A stretch of 64,000 bases of DNA from Hymenobacter terrestris (GTDB lineage Bacteria; Bacteroidota; Bacteroidia; Cytophagales; Hymenobacteraceae). The stretch spans positions 28,947 to 92,946 of the forward strand of contig NZ_JABKAV010000012.1 in NCBI RefSeq assembly GCF_013377905.1. Direction: 5' to 3'. This document shows, piece after piece, positions 34,501-42,694 of this stretch (its first letter is position 1; the number at the start of each line of letters is the position of its first letter). The notes beneath the pieces were generated by a model. The model made no database searches. It was not told where the DNA came from and saw only the letters and a list, made by a program, of their open reading frames with translations. The position numbers and the translations under genes were made by a program.

Positions 34501-34628
34501 GGGTGCCCCCCGCCGGCGTGTGGCCCGCCCCCCCCCGGGATCAAAAATACAGGTTTTTAACTTTTTTGTGGCCCCTCCCACGGGGAGGGTCCGAGACAAC
34601 GGGGCCCCCCCCCCCCACCGCCTCTGGC
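34500..34628. other. poly-C-rich, low-complexity junction
   Basis: Runs of 9 C (34528-34536) and 12 C (34605-34616) flank a T-rich patch and the hairpin CCCTCCC-ACG-GGGAGGG. It does not look like coding sequence, and it sits where the type A remnant ends and the PIG-L gene begins. Confidence 0.6.
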
Positions 34629-35426
34629 ATGACTGAGCTGTCCGTTTTCGAACCGGCCACCCTGCCCCTGCAACCGGCCGCTTACGCCGCCATGCTAGGG
34701 CCCACTGTGGTAATCGCCCCTCATCCTGACGATGAAAGCCTGGGCTGCGGCGGGCTGCTGGCGCTGCTGGCTCGCGCCCGTGTGCCCGTGTGGTGCGCGC
34801 TGATGAGTGACGGCACGATGTCGCACCCTCACTCTACTAAGTTTCCTGCCCCGGCCCGCCAGGCCCTGCGCGAAACCGAGCTGCGGCTGGCTTTGTGCGA
34901 GCTGGGCCTGCGCGCCGATTGCCTCTTGCCCCTGAACCTACCTGACGGCCGCGTGCCCGGCCCCGAAACGCCGGCCGGCCAAACGGCCGTGGCCCGGCTG
35001 GTTGAGTTTTTCCAGGAAAAGCAGCCGGCCACCGTGCTGTGCCCCTGGCGGCGCGACCCGCACCCCGACCATCGCGCCACCAGCCAATTGGTACAAGCGG
35101 CTTTACAGCAACTCCCCCATCCGCCGCGCCTGCTCGAATACCTTGTCTGGGCCTGGGAGCGGGCCGCCCCCGCCGACCTCCCTCGGCCTGGCGAGGTAAG
35201 CGGCTGGCAGCTCGACATCAGCTCGGTGCTGGCCGAGAAGCAGCGGGCCATTGCCGCGCACGCCTCGCAGCTGCCCGGCTCCTGCATCAACGACGACCCC
35301 ACCGGCTTCACGCTGGCCCCCACCATGCTGGCCCACTTCGCCAGCCCCACCGAAGTGTTCCTAGAGACCACCGTTGCAAATGCCGCGTCGTTAATCCAAT
35401 CTTCATCCGACCTCCTTTCAGCATGA
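34629..35426 (+). CDS. PIG-L family deacetylase
   Basis: A 265-residue zinc-dependent N-deacetylase-like protein with APHPDDESLGCGG near residue 31 (zinc His and Asp/Glu) and DPHPDH near 145 (third ligand). Family members remove acetyl groups from GlcNAc-linked substrates such as GlcNAc-PI, GlcNAc-Ins or teicoplanin-type glycosides. The ATG at 34629 was chosen because longer in-frame starts fall in the poly-C junction. Its stop overlaps the next gene's start in ATGA (35423-35426), so the two are translationally coupled. Confidence 0.9.
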   Translation: MTELSVFEPATLPLQPAAYAAMLGPTVVIAPHPDDESLGCGGLLALLARARVPVWCALMSDGTMSHPHSTKFPAPARQALRETELRLALCELGLRADCLLPLNLPDGRVPGPETPAGQTAVARLVEFFQEKQPATVLCPWRRDPHPDHRATSQLVQAALQQLPHPPRLLEYLVWAWERAAPADLPRPGEVSGWQLDISSVLAEKQRAIAAHASQLPGSCINDDPTGFTLAPTMLAHFASPTEVFLETTVANAASLIQSSSDLLSA

Positions 35427-36025
35427 AGCCGAACCCCAACCAGCCGCACACGCTGCCGCCCGACTATTTCGATAAGGTGTACGAAGCCAACCAGGACCCA
35501 TGGGACTTTGCCACCAGCGCCTACGAGCAGGAAAAGTACGCCGCCACGCTGGCCTCCCTACCGCGCGAGCACTATGCACGGGTTTTCGAAATTGGCTGCT
35601 CGCTGGGCATCCTTACGGCCCGGCTGGCCCCGCGCTGTGGCTATTTGCTGGCCGTTGATGTAGCCGAGGCCGCCCTGCAGCAGGCCCGCCAACGCTGCGC
35701 CAGCCTGCCGCAGATAGAACTACAGCACCTGCGCGTACCCGATGAGTTTCCTAAAGGCCAGTTCGACCTGATTCTGGTATCGGAAGTAGGCTATTACTGG
35801 AGCCCGCCCGACCTGGCCCGCGCCGCCGACCAGATTATAACCGCACTGCCAGCCGGCGGCCAACTGGTGCTGGTGCACTGGACGCCCCCCGTACACGATT
35901 ACCCGCTTACTGGCGACGCCGTACACGAGTTCTTTCTCGAAAAAACAGCTTCCAACGGCCCCCTTCGGCACTTACACGGTCAGCGCCACGAGAACTACCG
36001 CCTCGACGTGCTGGAGCGGCGGTAG
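35423..36025 (+). CDS. class I SAM-dependent methyltransferase (NodS-like)
   Basis: A 200-residue methyltransferase. It has FDKVYEANQDPWDFATSAYEQEKY at the start, typical of the NodS group that methylates amino sugars, SAM motif I VFEIGCSLGILTARL, the acidic AVDVAEAAL, and motif IV-like FDLILVSEVGYYW. It overlaps the PIG-L gene by 4 bp; a methyltransferase acting on the amine freed by a deacetylase is the same logic as NodB/NodS. Substrate unknown. It is convergent with the GT2 gene. Confidence 0.88.
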   Translation: MKPNPNQPHTLPPDYFDKVYEANQDPWDFATSAYEQEKYAATLASLPREHYARVFEIGCSLGILTARLAPRCGYLLAVDVAEAALQQARQRCASLPQIELQHLRVPDEFPKGQFDLILVSEVGYYWSPPDLARAADQIITALPAGGQLVLVHWTPPVHDYPLTGDAVHEFFLEKTASNGPLRHLHGQRHENYRLDVLERR

Positions 36026-36037
36026 TTAGTGAAAAGA

Positions 36038-36120
36038 ACGTCATGCAGAACGCAGCGTACAGCCGTTTGAAGCCGACATCAGCATGCGAGGTTCTTCGCT
36101 ACGCTCTGCATGATGACGTT
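36038..36120. repeat. GTCATGCAGA-family inverted repeat running into the GT2 gene
   Basis: The arms AACGTCATGCAGAACGCAGC (36038-36057) and the opposing GCTCTGCATGATGACGTT form an imperfect stem. The right half lies inside the last codons of the GT2 gene. Confidence 0.6.
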
Positions 36121-37278
36121 GTTTAGCCGTGCCAGCTCGGTGCGCAGGGTACTGATGGCCAGCGCCAACGGCACTTGAGGCATCGGGTCGGGTATCAGCT
36201 GGGGCCGCGCCCACTCCCAGTAAGTGCCGAAAGCAGTGTAGTTAGGCAACGAGGCCAGCAACTCGGCCGGCACTTCTTCCAACCCGGAAACCACCTGTTC
36301 GAGTGGTTCGCCATTCTGGTCAAGGTACCACTGCTGACGAAGCTGGCGGCGCAGGTTCAACTCCTGAACCAGGGCGGCAGGGTCGGGTACTACCTGCTGC
36401 TGCTGGCCCAGCCGGGCCCACTCGCGCAGCTGCCACGAAAGGCCCACCGCTACCCTTCCTTGCTGCCGGCCCGAGGTGAACACGCGCACAGCCGGACTGT
36501 GGCGCACCCGCAAATCGTGGCGCAACAGGGCTTGATATAGCGCCTCATCTTCCAGAAATGGTACTACTGGTAGCCCGCCTACTAGCCGGTAGGCGGCTAC
36601 TGTAACGGCTAGGCTGGCCCCAAAGTGCTGGTGGTGGCGGGGCCAAGGGTCGTGGGGTTGGGGGTCGAGCTGGGTTTCGAGCTGGACCCGCAGTAGTTGG
36701 TAAGCAGCATCCTGCAGCTGGCAGCGGCGCACGGGGCAGGCGCGGTCGGTTTCTTCCATCAGAATCCGGCCAGCCACGGCATCGACTCCCAGTGCCAACT
36801 CCCGGAAGGTAGTGGCCAGCCAATCGGGGGCTACGCGGGTGTCAGCGTCGGTGCTGATGATGGCGGCGCGGGGCTGGCCGGCCAGTTCCAGACGGTGGGC
36901 GGCCTCATCCATGAGCAGGCGGCGCGCCCGGCCGACGTGGGCTTCGGCGGGGGGCAGCGTTAACTCGGCCACATGCAAAACCAGCGCCGGGTGAGTGGCG
37001 GCAAAGGCCTGTACTACTGCAGCCGTATCATCAGTGCAATTGTTGGCCAGCACGAGCACCTCGAAGCAGCCGGCAGGCAATGGCTGGCCCCGCTCATCGG
37101 TTTGGGCAGCCAGCGCGGCCAGCGTGGCGGGCAGCGCATCCGCCTCATTCTTGGCCGGAACAATGACAGTGGCCTGTAAGGCCGGGGAAGGGGGCGGCAG
37201 ATGGCTCCAGGGTGCAACGGGCAACGCCGCGTTGTTGGGGTGGGCCGAGTGAAACCGATGCGGAGTGGCGTATTCCAT
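36079..37278 (-). CDS. glycosyltransferase family 2
   Basis: A 399-residue GT-A glycosyltransferase: ATVIVPAKNEADALPATLAAL near 35-55, VLVLANNCTDDTA near 75, a DADTRV metal site near 145, and FLEDEALYQALLRHDL. The ATG at 37278 was chosen over one 17 codons upstream. Its last 14 or so residues (NNVIMQSVAKNLAC) are encoded by an intergenic repeat, so the true family C-terminus ends earlier. With the PIG-L and methyltransferase genes it forms a set that recurs together in other bacteria. Confidence 0.86.
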   Translation of the reverse strand: MEYATPHRFHSAHPNNAALPVAPWSHLPPPSPALQATVIVPAKNEADALPATLAALAAQTDERGQPLPAGCFEVLVLANNCTDDTAAVVQAFAATHPALVLHVAELTLPPAEAHVGRARRLLMDEAAHRLELAGQPRAAIISTDADTRVAPDWLATTFRELALGVDAVAGRILMEETDRACPVRRCQLQDAAYQLLRVQLETQLDPQPHDPWPRHHQHFGASLAVTVAAYRLVGGLPVVPFLEDEALYQALLRHDLRVRHSPAVRVFTSGRQQGRVAVGLSWQLREWARLGQQQQVVPDPAALVQELNLRRQLRQQWYLDQNGEPLEQVVSGLEEVPAELLASLPNYTAFGTYWEWARPQLIPDPMPQVPLALAISTLRTELARLNNVIMQSVAKNLAC

Positions 37279-37367
37279 GCGCTGCTTTCTACGCGGCGCA
37301 CGGTGTACAGTTGACTCCAAAATCAGCAAAAAACTCTACTGATGAGCTTAAAAGGCCGAAAAAGCAA

Positions 37368-37414
37368 AAGCTGCACGGCGCAAGCCTCCCGAAGGTGCTT
37401 GCAACGTGCAGCTT
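37368..37414 (-). terminator. terminator of the outer-membrane barrel gene
   Basis: AAGCTGCACG and CGTGCAGCTT form the outer stem, with GCAAGC/GCTTGC inside. On the minus strand it is followed by TTTGCTTTTTC, 22 bp after the stop. Confidence 0.75.
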
Positions 37415-37435
37415 ACAGCTGGCAGCCGGGAAGGG

Positions 37436-38710
37436 TTAAAACGCCTCGCCCACTGCGAAGATGATACCCGAGTTACCACCCGAACCCACGCCGTAGTCGA
37501 GGCGGATGTTGAGCCGGTCGCGACGATTGAAGCGGAAGCGTATTCCTGCTCCGCCGGCGTAACGCAGGCCGTCGAAGGTGTAGTCGTCGAGGTTGGGGGC
37601 CACCTGGCCCACGGCCCCGAACACAGCACCATCAATACGCCAGAATAACTTCTGCCGGATTTCGGCTTGGGCTGTAGTGAATTGCCGGTCGCGGTAGCGG
37701 CCCTCGTAAATGCCGCGCATCAGGTAAGCGTTGTTGTAGAGCGAACCGCCAAGGGTGGCGCCCATGCCACCCCATTCGCGGAACGGCACGTCGCCGGTAT
37801 GGTACTGGCCCAGAAACTGCATGGCCAGAATGGTATTGTTGGAGCCGAATAGGGGGTTGAAGTGGCGGGCATCCACCATGTAACGGGTGAAATTGTAGTC
37901 GCTGCCCAGGCCTTTGCCGGCAAACAGCACGTGCGCATCCACGAAATTGCCGGTGTACGTAGCCAGCAGGTTGTCGCGGCTGTCGTACAGCAGCGCCGGA
38001 CCCACGCCCGAAGTGGTGTAACCGCCGCGCTGCTCGGCCGGGATGGTGAAGTAAGAACCGGGAGTCGCTTCATCGTCGCCATCCTCCTTGAGCTTGACAG
38101 TGCCCAAATCGGTGAGGCGGTAGCGCAGGCCCACAAACAGGTTTGGCTTCACTTTTACGAGAGCCTTCTCATCAAATACCCACAGCGGGTACTGGATGTT
38201 GGAATACACGTCCTCATCGGTGTTGTTGCCGCGCCCGTAGTACTTAAAGGCCAGGTCGAAGTAGCTCAATTCGCCCGAGAAGAAGAACTTTTCTTCCTTG
38301 GTGAAAATGGTGTGCGTGAGCTGCACGGTGGTCTGCTTCTTCTGCGAAATCCAGGCAATCAGGCGGGCGTTCGACTTGCGCACCGTGGTATCGGTACCAA
38401 AGCGCCAGACCGGCAGAATGGCCACGCCGCCGGCAAAACCGGTTTCCTGCTGATAGAAGGCAATGGGCACCGGCAGAAAGCTCGGTTTATCGGGGTCGGA
38501 GGGCGTGAGGCGAATTTTGGTGGTAGCAGCCGGAGCCAGGGCCCGGTTGAGGCCTACCGGCGCGCCCAGGGGCTCAGCGGCTGCCTCGGTCGAAGCGACG
38601 GGCGCAGCCGAGGCCAGCAGAGGAGCGGCCGAATCGGAAGGCGCCGACTGCGCCAGGGCAGCTGGAGTAGCCAGCGCGCTTAGCGCCAGCAACGGGTAGA
38701 GGAAGCGCAT
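37436..38710 (-). CDS. BamA/TamA-like outer-membrane beta-barrel protein
   Basis: A 424-residue protein from ATG 38710 (MRFLYPLLALSALATPAALAQ is the signal peptide). After a Ser/Ala-rich linker, residues about 70-424 form a barrel of the bacterial surface antigen (D15) type, without POTRA domains: ETGFAGGVAILPVW, FTKEEKFFFSGELSYFDLAFKYYGRG, and a closing GAGIRFRFNRRDRLNIRLDYG with C-terminal Phe. The longer upstream open frame has no support. It may export or anchor lipids or proteins; function unknown. It is on the UbiA strand. Confidence 0.84.
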   Translation of the reverse strand: MRFLYPLLALSALATPAALAQSAPSDSAAPLLASAAPVASTEAAAEPLGAPVGLNRALAPAATTKIRLTPSDPDKPSFLPVPIAFYQQETGFAGGVAILPVWRFGTDTTVRKSNARLIAWISQKKQTTVQLTHTIFTKEEKFFFSGELSYFDLAFKYYGRGNNTDEDVYSNIQYPLWVFDEKALVKVKPNLFVGLRYRLTDLGTVKLKEDGDDEATPGSYFTIPAEQRGGYTTSGVGPALLYDSRDNLLATYTGNFVDAHVLFAGKGLGSDYNFTRYMVDARHFNPLFGSNNTILAMQFLGQYHTGDVPFREWGGMGATLGGSLYNNAYLMRGIYEGRYRDRQFTTAQAEIRQKLFWRIDGAVFGAVGQVAPNLDDYTFDGLRYAGGAGIRFRFNRRDRLNIRLDYGVGSGGNSGIIFAVGEAF

Positions 38711-38844
38711 ACAGGGATGGCCGGGGTAAGAAGGGAAGTGAGAGGAAGCAAGCCCTGCTGGCAGCGCAGCCACAACGGGCGGCCACACGAATCGGGCAGT
38801 GGCCTTTGCTAACGCAACAGTAACCGCCGCGGTTGCCCGCATTT

Positions 38845-39777
38845 TCAGGCCAGCCCCACCATCGAGAGCACCCCGGCCAGCATAATGAGTTTGCACCAGC
38901 TGCTGAGTCGGGCAAAGTGCTGGCGCTGGTCGGCACGGCGCAGGGCGGCGGCCAGCACCAACAGTGGGGCCAGCACCAGCAGTAACAGCCACAGGCCCAG
39001 GCCGTAGCGGTGGCTCATAAACAGGGCATTGAATGCAGCTCCAGCCACCAGCAGCAGTAGACAGGCCAGAAAAAAGCCGGCCACCCATTTGGTGCGCGGC
39101 ACGCCCCACACCAAGGGCAATGTGCGGCACTCGTGCTGGGCGTCGCCGCGCATATCCTCCACATCCTTTACAATTTCGCGCACCAGCGTAAGCAGAAATG
39201 CCGCCAGCGCATAGCCCCACACTGCCGAGCGGCCAGTATTAAGTTGCAGTTCGGGCAGCAGCACCAGCGCCGCTGTAAGCGTGGCAATGCTCACGTTGCC
39301 TACCAGCGCCACCCGCTTAAACCGGGCCGAATAGCCCCATAGCAGCAGCGCCGAGCCCAGGTTAACAAGCCCCAGCAGCGGCGAAAGCAGCCCCCCGATT
39401 ATGACGCCCAGGCCCGAAAGCACCAGATGGGCCAGCATGGCGTGGCGCCGGTTGATGCCACGCCCCACCACCAGCCGCCCGGGCCGGTTAATGGCGTCAA
39501 TCTTGACGTCGTAATAGTCGTTGATGATGTAGCCGGCGGCCCCGATGCACAGCGCCGCCAGCAGCAGCAGCGCAAATGGGGGGGCAAACACCTGGCGCCA
39601 GAGGGCATCAGGCAACAGCAGGCAGGCGCGTACCAATAGCAGGCACAGGGCCATAATCAGCAGGTTGGGCAGGCGCACCAGCCGAGCCAGCTGCTGCCGA
39701 CTACTGCCGCTGCCACCGCCGGGGCCGGCTGCACGCACAGGAACATCGGCGGCAAACGAAGGCGAGCGAAAGAGCAT
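38845..39777 (-). CDS. UbiA-family prenyltransferase (GGGP-transferase-like)
   Basis: A 310-residue membrane prenyltransferase with two Asp-rich motifs, NDYYDVKIDAINRPGR near 105-120 and REIVKDVEDMRGD near 225-237, and about eight hydrophobic segments. Bacteroidota members are often labelled geranylgeranylglycerol-phosphate geranylgeranyltransferase; quinone or other aromatic acceptors are equally possible. The Gly/Ser-rich first 30 residues are unusual and may not be translated. It lies on the minus strand beside the KdsC-like, ferredoxin and DUF2520 genes. Confidence 0.87.
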   Translation of the reverse strand: MLFRSPSFAADVPVRAAGPGGGSGSSRQQLARLVRLPNLLIMALCLLLVRACLLLPDALWRQVFAPPFALLLLAALCIGAAGYIINDYYDVKIDAINRPGRLVVGRGINRRHAMLAHLVLSGLGVIIGGLLSPLLGLVNLGSALLLWGYSARFKRVALVGNVSIATLTAALVLLPELQLNTGRSAVWGYALAAFLLTLVREIVKDVEDMRGDAQHECRTLPLVWGVPRTKWVAGFFLACLLLLVAGAAFNALFMSHRYGLGLWLLLLVLAPLLVLAAALRRADQRQHFARLSSWCKLIMLAGVLSMVGLA

Positions 39778-39841
39778 AGCAGGAGCCGGAAAGGCGAAAG
39801 GAAATACAAAGATGGGCGGCCGTAGCGAAAAGGCCTAAAAA

Positions 39842-39869
39842 AAGCCTCTTCCGAAATCGGAAGAGGCTT
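39842..39869 (-). terminator. terminator of the cold-shock gene
   Basis: AAGCCTCTTCCG and CGGAAGAGGCTT form a perfect 12-bp stem with a 4-nt loop; minus-strand TTTTTTT follows. Confidence 0.85.
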
Positions 39870-39891
39870 TGTGCTATCAGCTGAAGTGCAG

Positions 39892-40086
39892 CTACAACCG
39901 CTTTATGTTTACGGCATTGATGCCCTTACGCCCCTCCTGGGTATCAAACTCCACCCGGTCGTCTTGTTGCACCTGCCCGCCATTCAGACCAGTTACATGG
40001 ACGAAAAAATCTTCTTTCGTTTCGTCTTCAGTGATAAAGCCGTAGCCTTTTTCTTCGTTGTAAAATTTAACGGTACCTGTTTTCAT
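39892..40086 (-). CDS. CspA-family cold-shock RNA-binding protein
   Basis: A 64-residue OB-fold protein, the usual family length. RNP-1 reads KGYGFITED and RNP-2 is DFFVHVTG, with MKTGTVKFYNEEKG at the start. Such proteins melt RNA structure at low temperature or in early growth. It stands alone with a 272-bp leader region upstream, as expected for long-5'-UTR csp genes, and a terminator directly downstream. Confidence 0.95.
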   Translation of the reverse strand: MKTGTVKFYNEEKGYGFITEDETKEDFFVHVTGLNGGQVQQDDRVEFDTQEGRKGINAVNIKRL

Positions 40087-40358
40087 AGGAGAGAAGGAAG
40101 TGGTTTGAGGTTGAACAGACTGGGTTAGCTTTTCGGTATTGAAGTTGATAAGCTGAGCAGTACCCGCGGGTATCTGCTCCTGTCAAGCCGGTTATTTCTC
40201 CCCACCATTCCTTCTGCCCGGCACGTAGCCGCCGGGTTTAAATCGGCGGCCTGGCAATAGTACGCTTTGTGCGGCAATTGCTGTGCACTTACTCCAATCT
40301 GGCCGGCGGCCGTGCCTACTTCTAAATCAGGTAGCCAGCAGGCCTAACCCAGAGGTTG

Positions 40359-40862
40359 TTACCAAGTACCCTGAGCCTTCATAACGGCTTCCATCAGCTC
40401 GCGCACGGCCCCGCGGCCACCGGGCAGCTGGGCCACGTAGTTGCTAATGGCCCGCACATCGGCGGCGGCATCGGCGGGACAGGCGGCCACGGCGCAGCGG
40501 CGCATCACCTCCAGGTCAGGCATGTCGTCGCCCATGTAGGCAATGCTGGCCGTTTCAAGGTGGAAGGTATTGAGGTAGTTGTTGAAGATTTTCATCTTGT
40601 CATCAACTCCCAGATAAATATCGCGCACATCGAGCGACTCCAGCCGCTTCCGCACGCCCTCCTCCTCGCGGCCCGAAATAACGGCCACCCGGTATCCCTG
40701 TCGCAGGGCGTGGCGAATGGCATAGCCATCACGGATGTGAAAGGTGCGGGCCTGTTCGCCCGAGTTGAAAGCGAGCAGCGTGCCATCGGTCAGCACCCCG
40801 TCCACATCCAGGATAAACACCTTAATCGTGGTTAAATCTACCATTGAAGACATAGTACGCAT
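40359..40862 (-). CDS. KdsC-like HAD phosphatase (KDO 8-phosphate phosphatase)
   Basis: A 167-residue capless HAD protein: FILDVDGVLTDG near 15-26 (nucleophile Asp), AVISGREEEGV, and GDDMPDLEVMRRC near 125. This is the KdsC form, which hydrolyses KDO 8-phosphate in lipopolysaccharide synthesis; related enzymes act on other sugar phosphates. In-frame ATGs at 40853 and 40844 are also possible starts. No KdsA/KdsB gene is in the window. Confidence 0.88.
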   Translation of the reverse strand: MRTMSSMVDLTTIKVFILDVDGVLTDGTLLAFNSGEQARTFHIRDGYAIRHALRQGYRVAVISGREEEGVRKRLESLDVRDIYLGVDDKMKIFNNYLNTFHLETASIAYMGDDMPDLEVMRRCAVAACPADAAADVRAISNYVAQLPGGRGAVRELMEAVMKAQGTW

Positions 40863-40941
40863 AACACAGAAGCAGTACGCCAGCCGGGCTGCCGGGCACT
40901 AAATCATCGGAAAATCTGTAGAGCCGACGCGGTGAAGCAGT

Positions 40942-41178
40942 CTATTGGTTGTCACGCCACTCGTACACCCACTTGGCCTGAATCTGCTCCAGATGGCCTT
41001 CGTTGGCCTGCTCGCGGGTGCCTTCAAAATTGGGTAGGCTCAACACCCAATCCAGCAGCTCGGTAAACCGGATACGGTAGATTTTGGCCTCACCGAATTC
41101 GTTGCCGAATTTCTCGTACAGCGCAATGGCGACGTCTTCGTGGTCGCTCCACTGTATTGGGGGCTCGAAATGGTTCAT
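40942..41178 (-). CDS. iscX: IscX-like iron-sulfur assembly protein
   Basis: A 78-residue acidic protein that matches IscX throughout: WSDHEDVAIALYEKFGNEF, RFTELLDWVLSLPNFEG, and an EGHLEQIQAKWVYEWRDN end. IscX binds IscS and iron and tunes Fe-S cluster assembly. Here it lies beside a 2Fe-2S ferredoxin gene, which fits, but no iscS or iscU is near. Confidence 0.93.
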   Translation of the reverse strand: MNHFEPPIQWSDHEDVAIALYEKFGNEFGEAKIYRIRFTELLDWVLSLPNFEGTREQANEGHLEQIQAKWVYEWRDNQ

Positions 41179-41278
41179 AAACGGGGATGTGCTAAATGTG
41201 AAAACGGCGGGGCAAACAAGCAGCCAGACGAGCCCGGCAGAGCCGCGTGCACTACCGCTTACTTATCTGCTTAAGAAC

Positions 41279-41608
41279 CTAGTGCCCCAGAAAGTGTTGG
41301 GGCGGAATGCGCACTACTAGGTCGGAGCTGCCCTGCACCACGCACTGGCAGGCCAGGCGCGAGTTAATCCGGGGGTTTTCGGCCCGGTCGATGAAGTCTT
41401 CTTCAGCGTCGGAAATTTCGGGCAGGTCGTTCTCGCCCTGCTCAATGTACACGTGGCAGGTGCTGCACCCGCACACGCCGCCGCAGTTGTGCTGCAGCTG
41501 AATGTCGTTGTTGAGGGCCACATCCAGCACCGATTCGCCTTCGGCGGCCACGTGCGTCTGGTCGGGCTGGCCGTCCTGGAAGGTAAACGTAATATTAATG
41601 GCTTTCAC
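41279..41608 (-). CDS. fdx: 2Fe-2S ferredoxin, adrenodoxin/Isc type
   Basis: A 109-residue ferredoxin with the adrenodoxin-type cluster NCGGVCGCSTC (C-x5-C-x2-C) near residues 41-51 and the fourth ligand in LACQCVV near 87. It probably supplies electrons to Fe-S assembly, as suggested by iscX 100 bp downstream on the same strand. Confidence 0.92.
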   Translation of the reverse strand: MKAINITFTFQDGQPDQTHVAAEGESVLDVALNNDIQLQHNCGGVCGCSTCHVYIEQGENDLPEISDAEEDFIDRAENPRINSRLACQCVVQGSSDLVVRIPPQHFLGH

Positions 41609-41671
41609 GGCGAAAGGCTAGGTACACAAGGCAAAAACGAAGGGGCAAAGGTACGCCCCCCCCCCTCCGAA

Positions 41672-42514
41672 TCAAAGCCGCAACCCCGACGCATTGTTTG
41701 CCGCAGCCGGCAGCGGCCCCGCCGTGGCCTGAATGCTGGCTGTAAGCTGCTGGTAGAGCTCCTGCCAGCGTGGCCGGGCAGCCAACGCGGCCGCGTGGCG
41801 GGCCAGCGTGGCAGCATCGTGGCGCACGGCCGGGCCGGTCTGGGCCGTGAAGGGCGGCTGGGCTAGGGCTTTGTCCAGCGTTTCGCGGATGAGCGGGTGC
41901 AGCAGCTCCCAGGGCAGCCCCGCATCCTCCAGCAGCTCGCGCCCAATGCCCAGCAGGTGGTTGGGAAAGTTGCTGACCCACACGGCCGCTACATGCAGTT
42001 GCAGCCGCCGGACCGAGTCAAGCTCCCGTACGTCGCGGCTCAGCGAAGCAGCCAGCTGATGCAAAGTGGCCAGCGCAGACGCGTCGGCAGCTTCCAGGCA
42101 CAGCGGCACGCTTGGCCAGGCAATTGCGCGACCCGGCCCAAAGGTTTGGAGCGGATAGAACACGCCGCCCCGCAGCTGCTCTTTATAGGGAGCAAACACG
42201 GAGAGCGGCAGTGCCCCGGCCGTGTGCGCCACCAGTGCCCCCACCGGGAAGCGGGCTGCTGCCAACACTTCGGGCACCACTGCATCGGGCAGCGTGAGCA
42301 GGTACACGTCGGCGTCGGGCAGGTGGTGCAGGCTACTGGCTACGGTGGTCGGCCCCGGCAGCCGGGAGGCCAGCGCCGCCCCCGATTCGGGGCTGCGGCT
42401 CCAGAGGCCCACTACCGCGTGGCCGGCTGCTACCAGCGCCGGGGCCAGATGGGCAGCCACTCGGCCGGCCCCAAGCAGCACAATCCGTAGGAGGGTGAGG
42501 TCGGTTGTCATCAT
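41672..42514 (-). CDS. Rossmann-like / DUF2520 domain protein
   Basis: A 280-residue protein. Residues about 8-125 are a Rossmann fold beginning LLGAGRVAAHLAPALVAAG, related to pyrroline-5-carboxylate reductase and 6-phosphogluconate dehydrogenase. Residues about 130-265 are DUF2520, a helical dimer domain (HVAAVWVSNFPNHLLGIGREL). No reaction is known. Homologues are commonly encoded beside KdsC-like and UbiA genes in Bacteroidota, as here. Confidence 0.87.
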   Translation of the reverse strand: MMTTDLTLLRIVLLGAGRVAAHLAPALVAAGHAVVGLWSRSPESGAALASRLPGPTTVASSLHHLPDADVYLLTLPDAVVPEVLAAARFPVGALVAHTAGALPLSVFAPYKEQLRGGVFYPLQTFGPGRAIAWPSVPLCLEAADASALATLHQLAASLSRDVRELDSVRRLQLHVAAVWVSNFPNHLLGIGRELLEDAGLPWELLHPLIRETLDKALAQPPFTAQTGPAVRHDAATLARHAAALAARPRWQELYQQLTASIQATAGPLPAAANNASGLRL

Positions 42515-42694
42515 GAATGTAAAACTGAGTGTTTAGCAACTTCGGTCGCTATTTTTTGGAATAGTTGTAGCGAAATGTTGCAAAAAATGGTGTTTAATTC
42601 GGCATATTGCCGGTACAAATGCCATGCGCTCTGTAAACAGGGCAATTGTCTACGTTCTTTTTGCTTCATTCCTTTACAATTTCTTCCCCTACTC

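Noticed and set aside
38711..39220. 5' extension of the outer-membrane barrel frame
   Set aside because: The signal peptide begins at 38710; the extension overlaps UbiA and reads Arg/Gly/Pro-rich.
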